From Plantago elongata (Eukaryota > Streptophyta > Magnoliopsida > Lamiales > Plantaginaceae), in the NCBI GenBank assembly GCA_036897095.1, contig JAYMSP010002048.1, forward strand, positions 1-26,699: a stretch of DNA of 26,699 nucleotides, in the 5' to 3' direction. Made by a program: the position numbers and the translations under genes. The notes beneath the pieces were generated by a model. It ran no database searches. It was not told the origin of the DNA and was given only the letters and a program-made list of their open reading frames with translations. This document shows positions 10,280 to 20,496 of this stretch, in pieces. Within the stretch, counting starts at the first letter, position 1, and every line of letters starts with the position of its first letter.

Positions 10280-11542
10280 TAAAGTTAATGTATATGATTT
10301 GATTTGTGATTGTACTATAGAAAAGTTGGTTGGACATGAAGAATTCCTTTTATTAAATCTCATTATAATTCATTATATTTCCTAATCTAAAATTGTGTCT
10401 TATTCAATAATTACAAGTTATTTTTATGGCTAATATCAACAAACAACCCATTCATTAATAGAAATTGGAAAAACAAAGGTTTACAAAGTAAATTAATACG
10501 TTAGCCGCATATTAGAATGTAATTTTTTACATCCGTGACGCTACTTCTAGTACGAATTAGACAACAAATCAATTTGAGTTAATTTAATTAAAGCACTAAA
10601 CATAATTCGAACCTTTTGTAGTATAAAGTCAATTTTAAATTTTCAAATACAACAAATCGATTTGAGCTACTTCTAGTATGTTTAAATGAGTTTATATATG
10701 ATTAAATCAAACAACATAGTAGTTAGTATCAGGCTCCTATTACACCATTCATGTTATAATATATATCAACAAGTATTGCATTACTATTTTAAGGTGACGA
10801 AAGTCAAAGTATAAATCATCACACTGGTACATTAACCATAAAGCTTATCATTTCAGCACATCATATAAGTTCAGTATAGAAAGGTTACTTAAACATCCTA
10901 ACGAAAGAAATTCAGACAAAAATCGAATTTCTGAATGTCAACTGATTGCACTTCCCACCAAATTTATAATATTAATATCAAAATAGTCATAGCATCTTAA
11001 TATGCAAAAGCTAACTTGTCAAAATGTTTGACATTTGTGATTCAAATTAATTTGTTCAAAGTAAAAAATGTATGACGTTGGAAAGTAAAAGTGAAAATCT
11101 ATTTTCGAAACGAGAAAGTAGTGTTTTATAACTTTCACTTTTCACTTTATACACCTGAATAGATTTAATAAAATTTTATTAACTGGTTTTGTACTTTCGA
11201 CACATTAATTTAATTTTTGCACACGTATACTAGTATTATATGCACATATACTAACTAGAGTAATTGGAATACAAATAGAACCTCTCTATCATAAGGATTC
11301 TTATTCATTTGATCCTTTCCTTCTTTTATATCTTTACATATCCAAACTCGGAGTTCTTCACAACAAGAAGTCCAAACCTATTAAACCTGCTAAGACTAAT
11401 TAAACCAAAATTATAGTACTAATTCAAATGAAGTAATGCAAAATTAATAATAGAAAGTTCACTGTCCAATATAGTTACAACACTAAGAAAGTTTAGTATT
11501 GCAAGTTTGCAACAATGCATACATAGCTAGTATTTGCACTTT
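10280..11542. other. AT-rich intergenic DNA with no recognised gene
   Basis: Nothing is supported here except a loose repeat of GCTACTTCTAGTA near 10540 and 10667. No RNA gene or coding frame is visible. Confidence 0.6.
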
Positions 11543-11560
11543 CACACACACACACACACA
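11543..11560. repeat. (CA)n microsatellite
   Basis: Nine uninterrupted CA dinucleotides. Likely length-polymorphic. Confidence 0.95.
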
Positions 11561-11568
11561 TAATTGAA

Positions 11569-12125
11569 AAAGACCGGATTCAAATAACGCCCATATTTAA
11601 ATAGACCCGATTTGAAATATTTGACTTGGACAATCTGATTCTTTAATCCCAAAATCTAAAATTCAGAAAACACCCAAACCCCAAGACACCCGACCCGAAA
11701 ATATCCAAGATATTTTAATCCGAAATGACCTAAATTCGAATAACACCCGAACCCGAGAATATTAGATTAGAAACAATTCAAAATATAATCCAAAATGACA
11801 CAAATTCAAATAACACCTGAGCCCGAAAGCATTCGACACGAAACAATCCGAAATATTTTAATCCGAAAAGACCCAAAATCAAATAACACCCGAACCCGAA
11901 AGCATTACCCGAAACAATTCAAAATATTTTAATCCAAAAAGGACCCAAATCCGAATAACACCGAATTCGAAACGACCCGAATATGAAGTGACCAGATCCG
12001 AAATGGTCTCATCCAAAAGCGGTCCGAAATCTTTATAATCCAAAACGACCTGAATCGTTCAAGACCGAACCGAACATAACCCAAACTCGACTCGACCTGC
12101 ATTTGATATGAAAAATGATTGACCC
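11569..12125. repeat. ACCCGAA-type minisatellite, array 2 (about 72-bp period in the core)
   Basis: The sequence is related to array 1 but organised differently. Three successive units of about 70-73 bp (about 11740-11960) each contain AATAACACCCGAACCCGA, then AAACAATTCAAAATAT, then TTTTAATCC...GACCCAAAT. The flanks are more degenerate. Noncoding. Confidence 0.75.
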
Positions 12126-13216
12126 GAATGGGTTGACATTTAAAGTCGTATTAGCCGGTTACTCTTTAAGTCGGTCGGACTTACTGATATGATACCGACC
12201 AAGATAATATCCATTTTAAACTTGAGGTAGCTAATATATACAGTGTGTTTGCTAGAAGGAAAAATATTGGACTGGAAAAGAATGGAAAAGAAAAGAGTCG
12301 ATATGATAGAAGGCAGGTGGATTGAGTCACATCAAATTAGCTTACCGAACTTTTATTGGCTAAGGATTGCCGCTTAGCATACGACTTGTTCTTTGGTCTG
12401 AGTTTTCACTTTGGAATTTAGCTTTCGATTTCAAAAAGGCATTTAATTTGTTCAACCCATTAACGGGCATCTGCAAATTTTGTAGATATATGTTAGTATA
12501 GTATCTCTTCTGGGACCATAATGTATGTATAATTTTCTATATGTTGGGGACCCCTCCGTTGAATCTCCGAACTAAAACTAATGATCTCAAACTTGATAGA
12601 CTACAAATCAGATCATGATACATTCAAGTTTGCGTTAGAGTAGTTACGCTTTAACAACTGCACTGCAATTTTCTAAGTCACCTGAAACACAAGAAAAGAC
12701 GTGAATACAAGTGAAACATAAACTGAAATACGTCAAAATAAAAATAAAATAATAATTTTATAATCACAAGTAAATAGATTTGAAAGTTAATTTAGTTGAT
12801 GATTATTTTTATCATAATTAATTTAAGTAAAGTTTAAATTTAATTAGAATTATACGCGTCATATTTTAAAATACAAAAAGTGGAACACTAATTAGTAAAA
12901 GATGAGATAGAATATCTTTTCCATTCGTTAAGAGGCTGAAAATCCAAATCCAACAGAAATAGGGCAGGTTAGAAAAGATTTGTTTAGGCCTACAGCTAAA
13001 GAAAATTAAATTTGTCTTTTCGTTAGAAAGGAATCGGTTTCTTAAAGACACACTGTATATATAATTGGCTGCCTTTAACAAGATCACTATCGATTGTACC
13101 TTGCTGAGCTGTCAACAAGCATATATCTCTAATTTTGGTCTCTAATTATTTGCTCGTGATTTTGTGTTGCTTGTGAAACTCCACTTCATTAAAAGGTGTC
13201 CCAATCCAGGGTCCGA
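12126..13216. other. Intergenic DNA with no recognised gene
   Basis: AT-rich sequence without convincing coding potential. A minus-strand open stretch at 12866-13087 has no recognisable domain and no splice context. Confidence 0.6.
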
Positions 13217-13784
13217 GAGATTTTTGGTCCTAAAATTTGAAAAATTTAACACGCATAATATAACATTTAATTTCGTCGAAAAATTTAATCCTCTATTTTA
13301 TAATTTATGACAATTTTAATGTTTTGGACGAAAAATTGACCATTGACTATATTGACTACTGAGGTGTCAACATAACCAAACACTCTCTATCAATTTGAAC
13401 TTTCACCTAGATGTCAACCTAATATTAAAAAACAATAATTAAATAGAGAGTATATAATAAAACAAAATCAATTAGAACTACAATAAAGAAAATGAGAAAA
13501 CGGTCGATTATATACCCGTTAGAGTTGAAGAAACTATGTTTATTAGTCGTTTTCTCATTTTTTAAAATTGTAATTCTAATTGAATTTTGTTTTATAATTT
13601 ACTCTCTATTTTAATTTTTGAATTAAAATTATATTTTTAATTTTTAATTTTTTTAGTATCAGGTGGCATCTAGGTGGAAGTTTAAGTTGAGAGAGAGTGT
13701 TTGATCATATTAACACCTTAACAGTCAACATGGTCAATGGTTGATTTTTCAACCGACCTCCAAAATTTAGTACTAAAAATGTCT
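13217..13784. mobile_element. Foldback element (long inverted repeat, about 570 bp)
   Basis: The two halves are inverted copies. The left arm has TTTTTGGTCCTAAAATTTG, GACCATTGACTATATTGACT, ACACTCTCTATCAA, TTTCACCTAGATG, ATAGAGAGTATA and GAGAAAACGG. The reverse complement of the right arm gives the same order with about 80-85% identity by eye (GACCATGTTGACTGTTAAGG, ACACTCTCTCTCAA, TTCCACCTAGATG, ATAGAGAGTAAA, GAGAAAACGA). The short unpaired centre is near 13510-13540. No transposase is present. It is probably a non-autonomous DNA transposon, and transcripts through it would form a long dsRNA stem. Confidence 0.8.
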
Positions 13785-15319
13785 TTTTCCCCATCAATTT
13801 ATCCAGTTACCTCTTCTTCTTCATTCTCATAATTTTCTCCATTTTATCTCTCAAGTCAAGTGTTTTATCAAACCAATATGAGTGTATGGTTTTGGATAAT
13901 TAATTTTAAGATCGATTAATTAGTACATATTTAGATGATTGCTTCAAACCAATATGAGCGGACGATTTTACCCTCACCGGTAAGGCGGTAACCATAATTC
14001 ATCTACTAATATTGTCAGCGGTTGAAACACATGAAGTATACACTTTAAACGAAATGAATCAAAACAGAACAAAATCTTCCAATCAAAGGTAAGAATTGTT
14101 CTCAGTTTCAACTTTATAATTAGAAAGACAGTTCATTATAATCTTCATTTGCTTAAACTAAGCATGCATGAGATATTGGCATTGTAAGTTGTAAAGAAGC
14201 ATCAACCTATATTTAGACGACAAAAGGTAGATAAAGAAGTATTCTAATGGAATTTATTCTCATGAATTTTCAAAGACATGTGTGGCTCTTTTTGCACATA
14301 GAATCCAAAACTCTCCAGAATGCAAGTAGTGGTCTGGTCATTCTCTCTGATTTACATATATGCTAGTAGTAGTTTCTATTAACTTCAAGTCTTCACTTAT
14401 TCCTTATAAGAGAATGACTTGGATTATGTTAAGAATTTCACATGAAACTTTATACTAGACATATTGATTGTGATACATGGCATTATCCATTCCATTTAGA
14501 TAATGGTATCGAACTGCAATATGATTTGTTCACATAAGCTAAAGCAAGTATTAGTGAGACACCTAACCCCAATTACCACTAAGCATACCAAATTTAAGTG
14601 AAACAGCAGCACATACATCAATCCTACAAAGGACAAGACCAAGACAGTGACTAAACAAATGGGCTAAACAAATAGAAAATGGACAGGAAGAAGTTGAAAT
14701 GCCAATTAATGCCTGGCTGGTAATTCTATCTAATATTCAAATCCAGATGCATGACATATATCCGTATGTCACACTCATAAAATCTTTTCAGACCTTAACA
14801 TATAACTGTACACTATTACTAACCTCATTACATGTAAACCCTATTATTATAGTTTACAAACCTTAGTATAATCCCTGGATTTGTTGGAGTAGGTGAGTTA
14901 ACGTATACAATGGACTAGTATGGATAAGATTGCGTTTGGTAATTATTTCTTTATTTTATTTACCAGAGTAGTACATGCGGAAATTATCAAATGAAAACAT
15001 AGGTCGTTGAGATAATTTGAACTATGTATTATATCGAAATGGTAAACGACTTATAGTAGTCTAGTACTACTCAATCATGTTACCATGTGAAGGAAAAGTT
15101 AATTGTGTACGAGGATAAAATCGATCATTTCAAAGAGTAAAAATATGAATATGATATAATCCATAGACCCCGCAATATTACCAGTTTGATAGATAACCTG
15201 TTTTTGCAAAGTTAATATTACACATCACGTTGAGAACAATAAAAAATGATAACTTAATAAATGCTAAAATGATACACATGTAAATATTTATTGGTTATGA
15301 TCATCCTAATCTGACATTT
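13785..15319. other. Intergenic DNA with no recognised gene
   Basis: AT-rich, without open frames of note, RNA genes or obvious repeats on either strand. Confidence 0.6.
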
Positions 15320-15735
15320 GTAACCAACAAACGTTTATATGTATATGTCAGCCTAATATACTTAAGAGATCATTTTTTTATCATCCTCCCTAAAAACTCG
15401 GATTAATTAATTCATATTTTCCCTTCTTGTGATGATCTACTTTGCCGGTGTCGCCTACGTGTTCCACGTCATGTTTTCATTTAATTCGCCACTCTTTTTA
15501 TGTACGTTGACTTGGTTTAACATTTACACAAACTCATGCATGACCAACAAATGTTTCCATGTATGCATGTGTCAGTCTAATATACTTAAGCGTCCATTTT
15601 TTTCGTTCTCCCTACAAACACGGACTAATTAATTTACATTTTCCCTTCTTTGGTGATGATCTGTTGTGCTGCCGCCTACATGTTCAACGTCATGTTCTCA
15701 TTTAATTATCCACCCTTTTCACGCACATTAACTTC
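15320..15735. repeat. Diverged tandem duplication, about 224-bp period (two copies)
   Basis: Copy 1 (about 15320-15512) and copy 2 (about 15541-15735) share ACCAACAAA, GTCAGCCTAATATACTTAAG, CGGATTAATTAATT, TTTTCCCTTCTT, GTGATGATCT, CGCCTAC, ACGTCATGTT and TCATTTAATT in the same order. GTCAG-CTAATATACTTAAG occurs at 15347 and 15571, which sets the period. An open stretch across the junction (15429-15632) is not gene-like. Confidence 0.85.
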
Positions 15736-15739
15736 TCCT

Positions 15740-16390
15740 TCCATTTTGGTACTGAGGGTTGGTTGATAACCGAAAAAAAATAAGTCATTCTACCCAAGGC
15801 CTCTTCAAACCGAGCTTATTGAAATCCTAGAATGGGAAACATTGAATGAATTGTAAATTCTGATATTTGATTTCTAGTCCTACTAGAAAAGGAATCAATA
15901 GACACTTCAGATTAAGTACCCGAGAGGCCAACTATTTTGTTTAACTGTCAATGTTTTACATCCAACTCTCTTCTTTTGTTCCACATAACTTTCTAATTTT
16001 CAATATTGTTTTCGGAAAACAAATCATACATTAACTTCTAGAGACACCATAACTTCGTTTCTTGATTTTAACATCAATATTTAGCTAAAGAAACACTAAT
16101 TTGCGGTGTATGGTACGGATGGTGGTATATGTAATTTTCTATTTTTAAAAGCGATGTTGGTAGCGCGCATAAATAATAATTATGCGAGACCCCTGATTGA
16201 CTTATAATTAAGTTTATAGATTCATCCAAAGTCTACTCCCTGGAAATTTTCTAAATGCATCCAAATTATATATTAAAAATAATTTTATTCAATTTTATAA
16301 ACCACATAGTCAAATGTGTGGAATAAAGAAGCCTGCAAGTCTTAGTTGAGTCCAATTAGTTTAACTTGATTAACAGAAAAACAGATTTAG
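15740..16390. other. Intergenic DNA with no recognised gene
   Basis: No coding frame, RNA gene or repeat was recognised. It forms the upstream flank of the candidate promoter at 16395-16513. Confidence 0.55.
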
Positions 16391-16394
16391 AATT

Positions 16395-16513
16395 TTGGGC
16401 CAAGTAGCCCACCTGAAAACATGATTTATCAGCCCGAGATGAAAGAGTACAAGCACAGGTTGGTTTCTATAATAAACCCTAGTACTGAAAACTAGGGTTA
16501 GGGCCTATATATA
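16395..16513 (+). promoter_or_regulatory. Candidate Pol II promoter: TGGGCC/AGCCCA, telo-boxes and TATATATA
   Basis: A TTGGGCC (16395-16401) and AGCCCA (16406-16411) pair resembles plant site II elements. AAACCCTAG (16474-16482) and CTAGGGTT (16492-16499) form an inverted telo-box pair. TATATATA is at 16506-16513. Site II plus telo-box combinations typify promoters of ribosomal-protein, snoRNA and other growth-related genes. A transcript would start near 16540 on the + strand. A second telo-box lies at 16552-16560, inside the predicted leader. Confidence 0.6.
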
Positions 16514-16539
16514 CCTCCCGAAAATGTCTCTCTATACAT

Positions 16540-18000
16540 CTCATGTCTAACAAACCCTAGTACTGAAAATGTAAGAATAATAGCTCAGGCGGCAGCTCTC
16601 AGGTTGCCACCAAATCCTCCACCTTCTTTCTCCATTTCAGGTGAAATGAAAATTTCATTCTCCTTCCTTGTGTGTTTTTCTGGCTTCTTTGGTGATTCAA
16701 TTTGTTTTATACATGTTTGTTAATCTGCAGATTTTGCTAAGCTGGATCATTTCAATTTGGCTTCGAGTTTTGCTTTGCTTTGGGAATCTTCAGCTGTTCA
16801 AAACCGAGGTTGCTTTCTATAATTCTCTTGCATGCGATCGTGTATGTCTGCTGACTTGTTTTTGTGTTTAGACTTTACATCCATTTATAGTTGGTTTGAT
16901 TTCCGAATGCTTAGATTTCATCAGATATATACATTTGGATCCATTTCATTTTGATGCCATTTTTGCTCAATCAACAGGCCTAATCCATCTTCTTCTTTTT
17001 TCTCACATTCAGCTGGAATTTTTTTCCATATAAATTTCATAGCACAACAAAATACAGCAGATCGAACTGGAATCAGCGTATATACACATTCATTACTAGG
17101 AATAGATAGGTTTGAGTGACTAAAAAAGGAAAGAAATATATCTTCTAAAAATTTCTGCGAATCTTTTGAATGTGTCTAAGTCAAATAATTGTTTGCTCCA
17201 TGTATATATCAGAATTACCAATCATGTCAACTGTTCCGTATAGGCACAAATTAAGGAAGTGTACTCTAAACCATGCTTTATTAAAAGTAATTGATTTCAT
17301 TACGACCTTAAACATTTAATACTTATCGTAACATGATTAGCATTTAATTTCATTTAAGGACGTACATTGAGGAAATCGCTTTTCTTTTATAGCCTTTGTG
17401 AGAAAATAGTGTACCAGCATTATTACTGTACCCTTCTGATTATCTCAAATATATATACCTCTCTTATCTTCAACTACACACGACAAAATTAGAACACTTG
17501 TTTTTGTTTCTCTCTCATATTTGTGCATTTATTATATGTGAGATGTAGTCAAGGCTGTTGTTTATCAATGTCAATTCAGCTTCAAAGTACTTTTTAATTT
17601 CATTTCAGTTCTTTATCATCTACTAGGAGATTTCACCAACAAAGACCTTAAAGTTTGTTAGATTTGATAATGAGTGTTCTTTTGAGGTACATTTTTGTTT
17701 GTAAATCTCTTTGTTTTTCCTCCCTTATGCATGCAGTCCTTTCTGTCACTCTCCAATCCCCATGGCCAGTCTGCACCAACCCTTAACCATTACAAGTTGA
17801 CAAAGCTAATCAACGAACCATTTTGTTACTTTTCTGGCCTGAATCCATGAAATTCATAATTTACTCCGCTTTCTAATTCCATGTGATATCTTGTTACCTT
17901 TCTCTACACTTGCAGGTCTTAGGCTTGTCCTATCTTGCAGAACATAAAAGATGCCAGTTTCGGTTCATAGCTTTGCACATGTGTAATCAGGTTCCCATTC
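16540..18000 (+). ncRNA. Candidate spliced noncoding (or decayed coding) transcript
   Basis: Downstream of the promoter are plausible splice sites: a donor TTTCAG|GTGAAATG near 16640, and acceptors ATGCATGCAG| near 17736 and CACTTGCAG| near 17916. The last opens a stretch of about 75 nt ending TAATCAG|GTTCCC near 17990. No long reading frame is seen; ATGs after the TATA box give frames of at most about 25 codons. A phrase before the first donor (AQAAALRLPPNPPPSFSIS in frame) looks somewhat like a transit peptide but has no ATG upstream. It may host the hairpin array downstream, be an unrelated lncRNA, or be the 5' remnant of a lost gene. Strand and exons are inferred from splice motifs only. 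Confidence 0.3.
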
Positions 18001-18351
18001 AATAGTGTATTCTGCTTCATTGTTTATCATCTCGATTCTCAGATAATTCTACAATTTAACTTTGTTGTTGGAAAGCTATTACAATCCTACTTATTTGGTT
18101 CAGCAATTCTAATATCTGTTTTATCTTAGACATATATTGTCTCCATGTTTCTTGATCTGTGATTGAAGTAATTTTTGGGATACCCGCTGATGAAATATAT
18201 GCATCACTCGAAATAAATTACACGACTTAACTAAAATATTCTAAATTAAAATGTTAGACATGTGTCCATTGTAATGTGTGATAGTATAAATCTTCTAGTA
18301 ATTAAATTATTGAATTATGTTCTATTCTAATACATGAGATATAAAAGGTAT

Positions 18352-18508
18352 GCAATATTGATTTTTCATTTTACGCTCCTTACATAGACAAAAGAACATG
18401 CATTTATGTTATACAAGATCATATACAATGCTTATCAATGATCATTGTTGTCCTATATGAATGTTCTTTTGTCCATGTTTGGAGCGAAGAAGGAAAAGAC
18501 AATATTGC
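18352..18508. repeat. Family A hairpin, copy 1 (MIRNA-like inverted repeat)
   Basis: The 5' arm begins GCAATATTGATTTTTC and continues GCTCCTTACATAGACAAAAG and AACATGCAT. The reverse complement of the 3' arm gives GCAATATTGTCTTTTC, GCTCCAAACATGGACAAAAG and AACATTCAT. This leaves a basal stem of about 16 bp, a small internal loop, an upper stem of about 28 bp with few mismatches, and a terminal region around TTATCAATGATCATTG. The size and shape suit a plant pre-miRNA, but I do not recognise a known miRNA in it. Confidence 0.8.
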
Positions 18509-18599
18509 TCTTATGTGAGACTCTACATGGACGTTTCACTCGATTTCATATACAATGATTTCATTTCGTATGCGAGACTCTACATGTTTTTCCTTTTCA

Positions 18600-18812
18600 G
18601 TTTTGATTTTAAATGGTTTTGAACTTGAATTGTTATTTAAATGTTTTTTGAGAAAGATGACCCAATCGGAGCTCATAGGTCTCCATTTAGACCCATTTCA
18701 AGCTTTGAAATGGGTCTCTGATGGAGGTGTGCTCTTTTTTTTTCTTTTTCTTTTAAGTTTTGATTTTAAATGATTTTGGACTTGTATTGCTAGTTAAATG
18801 CTTTTTGAGAAG
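18600..18812. repeat. Direct repeat pair (158 bp apart) flanking a compact hairpin
   Basis: TTTTGATTTTAAATGGTTTT with its continuation to TTTTTTGAGAA (18600-18653) recurs with few changes at 18757-18811. Between them, at 18681-18726, lies an inverted repeat: CTCCAT, then 13 perfect bp of AGACCCATTTCAA, a three-base loop, and the complementary arm ending ATGGAG. It is noncoding. Confidence 0.75.
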
Positions 18813-19293
18813 TGTGTTACAATATTATTTTGGTTCATTTTGTAACAAAAATTTAATTATGCAGATGTATTTCAATATTATTTGGGTAAATTTTGCAAAG
18901 AAAAATTTATTCTTGAATTGATGTTTAATTTGTTTGGGTTAATTTAGTGAATGATAAAACATAAAGTTCAACTTAATCTATTAAAAATATTTTTCAACAA
19001 TTGTGTAATAAGCTTGCAAAGTTAATTACAAATACACTCAAAAATGGTTACATGGCATTCCAAATAATCACAAGCGCGTGTCTTCGGTGTGACATGGAAT
19101 CCGATGCTGACTTTTGGAACTAAATGTAATTAGTTTCGGAAAATAGTTCATTTTTTAAGAATTGTTTGTAATTGTTCAAACAACATAGGGTAATTTGAGA
19201 TGAGGACAAACAAGAGGTGTGAATTTTGTAAAAATCCTATAAATTATTGAACTATGTCATATTCTATCCCATTGCTTATATTACTAGAGGTAT
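18813..19293. other. AT-rich spacer with no recognised gene
   Basis: It lies between the compact hairpin and family A copy 2. Its last part (from about 19235, ATTGAACTATGTCATATTCTA) is the conserved flank that precedes every family A hairpin. Confidence 0.6.
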
Positions 19294-19449
19294 GCTATAG
19301 TGCATTTTCTTTTTGCACTCCTGACATAGATAAAAGACATGCATTTAGGTTATACAAGGTCATATACAATGTTTATCAATGATCCTTGTAGTCCTGTATG
19401 TTTATTATTTTGTCAACTTCAGGAGTGAAAAAGGAAAAGATAATACTAC
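19294..19449. repeat. Family A hairpin, copy 2
   Basis: The 5' arm contains CACTCCTGACATAGATAAAAG; the 3' arm reads TTTTGTCAACTTCAGGAGTG. The basal stem (GCTATAGTGCATTTTC with GAAAAAGGAAAAGATAATAC) is more decayed than in copy 1. The same flanks as the other copies (TTATATTACTAGAGGTATGC upstream, CACTTGATTTCATTTATACA downstream) show they derive from one unit. Confidence 0.75.
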
Positions 19450-19570
19450 TTGTGTGACTATATGTGGACGTTTCACTTGATTTCATTTATACATTTATTG
19501 TTTGAGAATATTCCAATTTAATCTTGTTAATTAATCTATTGAACTATGTCCTATTATATAGTAGTAGGAA

Positions 19571-19640
19571 TGCAATATTATTGTCTTTTAATATTGAACT
19601 CCTGATATATACAAAAGATAAAGACAACAATTGTGCACAT
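19571..19640. repeat. Family B hairpin, loop-deleted copy
   Basis: GCAATATTATTGTCTTTTAA and CTCCTGATATATACAAAAGA of the B 5' arm are followed almost at once by AAAGACAACAATTGTGC, the basal part of the 3' arm. The upper 3' arm and loop are missing. The same lesion is seen at 25044-25108, and both are followed by the module of about 800 bp. Confidence 0.6.
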
Positions 19641-20168
19641 TAGATTAATTAAGTCACCATTCAGGCCTGTCGGGTAGGGCTTGCTAGTTTTCCCACCAAT
19701 CGCACCTAATCATGAATTACCTAATGTGCATTTTATTTCCACTGCGAAACTTGAGGACGCATCATTCTCTAGAAGACATTTATTTTTTACTTTGATATTT
19801 TTTTAGGATAACTTGTTGTTACTAGAACTTGCTTGTTGATTTATGAATTTTTGTTTAGTCTCAGACTCAACGATGTTTTGTGAACCTTTAAAAGATCAAG
19901 AAAATTGTTGATCATTGACGAGCTTTGGATCTTTATACTTATATCTAATCAACATGCTTTTCAAACTCCGATAAACACTATCAGTTGAATTTACTATATC
20001 AGCCATCAAGAAATCACTTGCACATGATTATTGTTTATTAGTAATGAAGAAGCAAACCATCAAGATAAGTTGGAGTTAATGAAAGATGTACTACAATAGC
20101 GAGGACCATTGTTGTGATCATCCATATGGAAGTTGTAGGTTTTATTTGACGCTACATATCTTATATAG

Positions 20169-20204
20169 ATGCACACGACAGTGGTGCTCACTAGTGTCGT
20201 GCAT
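20169..20204. repeat. Conserved short hairpin within the tandem module (copy 1 of 5)
   Basis: GATGCACACGACAGTGGTG and CACTAGTGTCGTGCAT form an imperfect hairpin with almost no loop. It recurs at 20964, 21796, 22601 and 23424 essentially unchanged (copy 5 has GAAAG in place of GACAG). Just upstream, GGGAGTTGTAG and CTACATCTCTTATA form a second small stem. Confidence 0.7.
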
Positions 20205-20402
20205 ATGCCATTTCTCCTTCAAAATCATTAAACATGGTGTGTATTTCCTTAACTGTTGATAAAGTAAATTCAACATATAATATTTTCTTAGATTGTAAAT
20301 GGATCGCATGGAGTATGCTGATTACAAGTTGGAAGAGGTTAAAGCTCGCGAATGATCAACAATAAGCTCCACCTCTAACACGATAACACATGCTTTAGGT
20401 AT

Positions 20403-20496
20403 GCAATATTGACTTTTCATTTTACTTTCCTAAAAATAGAAAAAAGAACATGCATTTAGGTTTTTCAAAGTCATATAAACTGTTTATCAATGATTG
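20403..20496. repeat. Half hairpin A (5' arm only), module junction 1
   Basis: GCAATATTGACTTTTCATTT, ACATAGAAAAAAGAACATGC and TTATCAATGATTG are present, then the sequence switches to the module start CCGCACC. The 3' arm is absent. Equivalent half hairpins occupy 21230-21321, 22059-22151 and 22864-22957. Confidence 0.8.

Noticed and set aside
16665-16871. Short + strand frames near the candidate promoter, including a hydrophobic peptide starting MKISFSFL
   Set aside because: They lie in what looks like intron sequence after a good donor, and the lengths are expected by chance in T-rich DNA.
18180-18215. Possible box C/D snoRNA (CTGATGAAAT)
   Set aside because: The C box lacks the initial purine and no paired D box or terminal stem was found.
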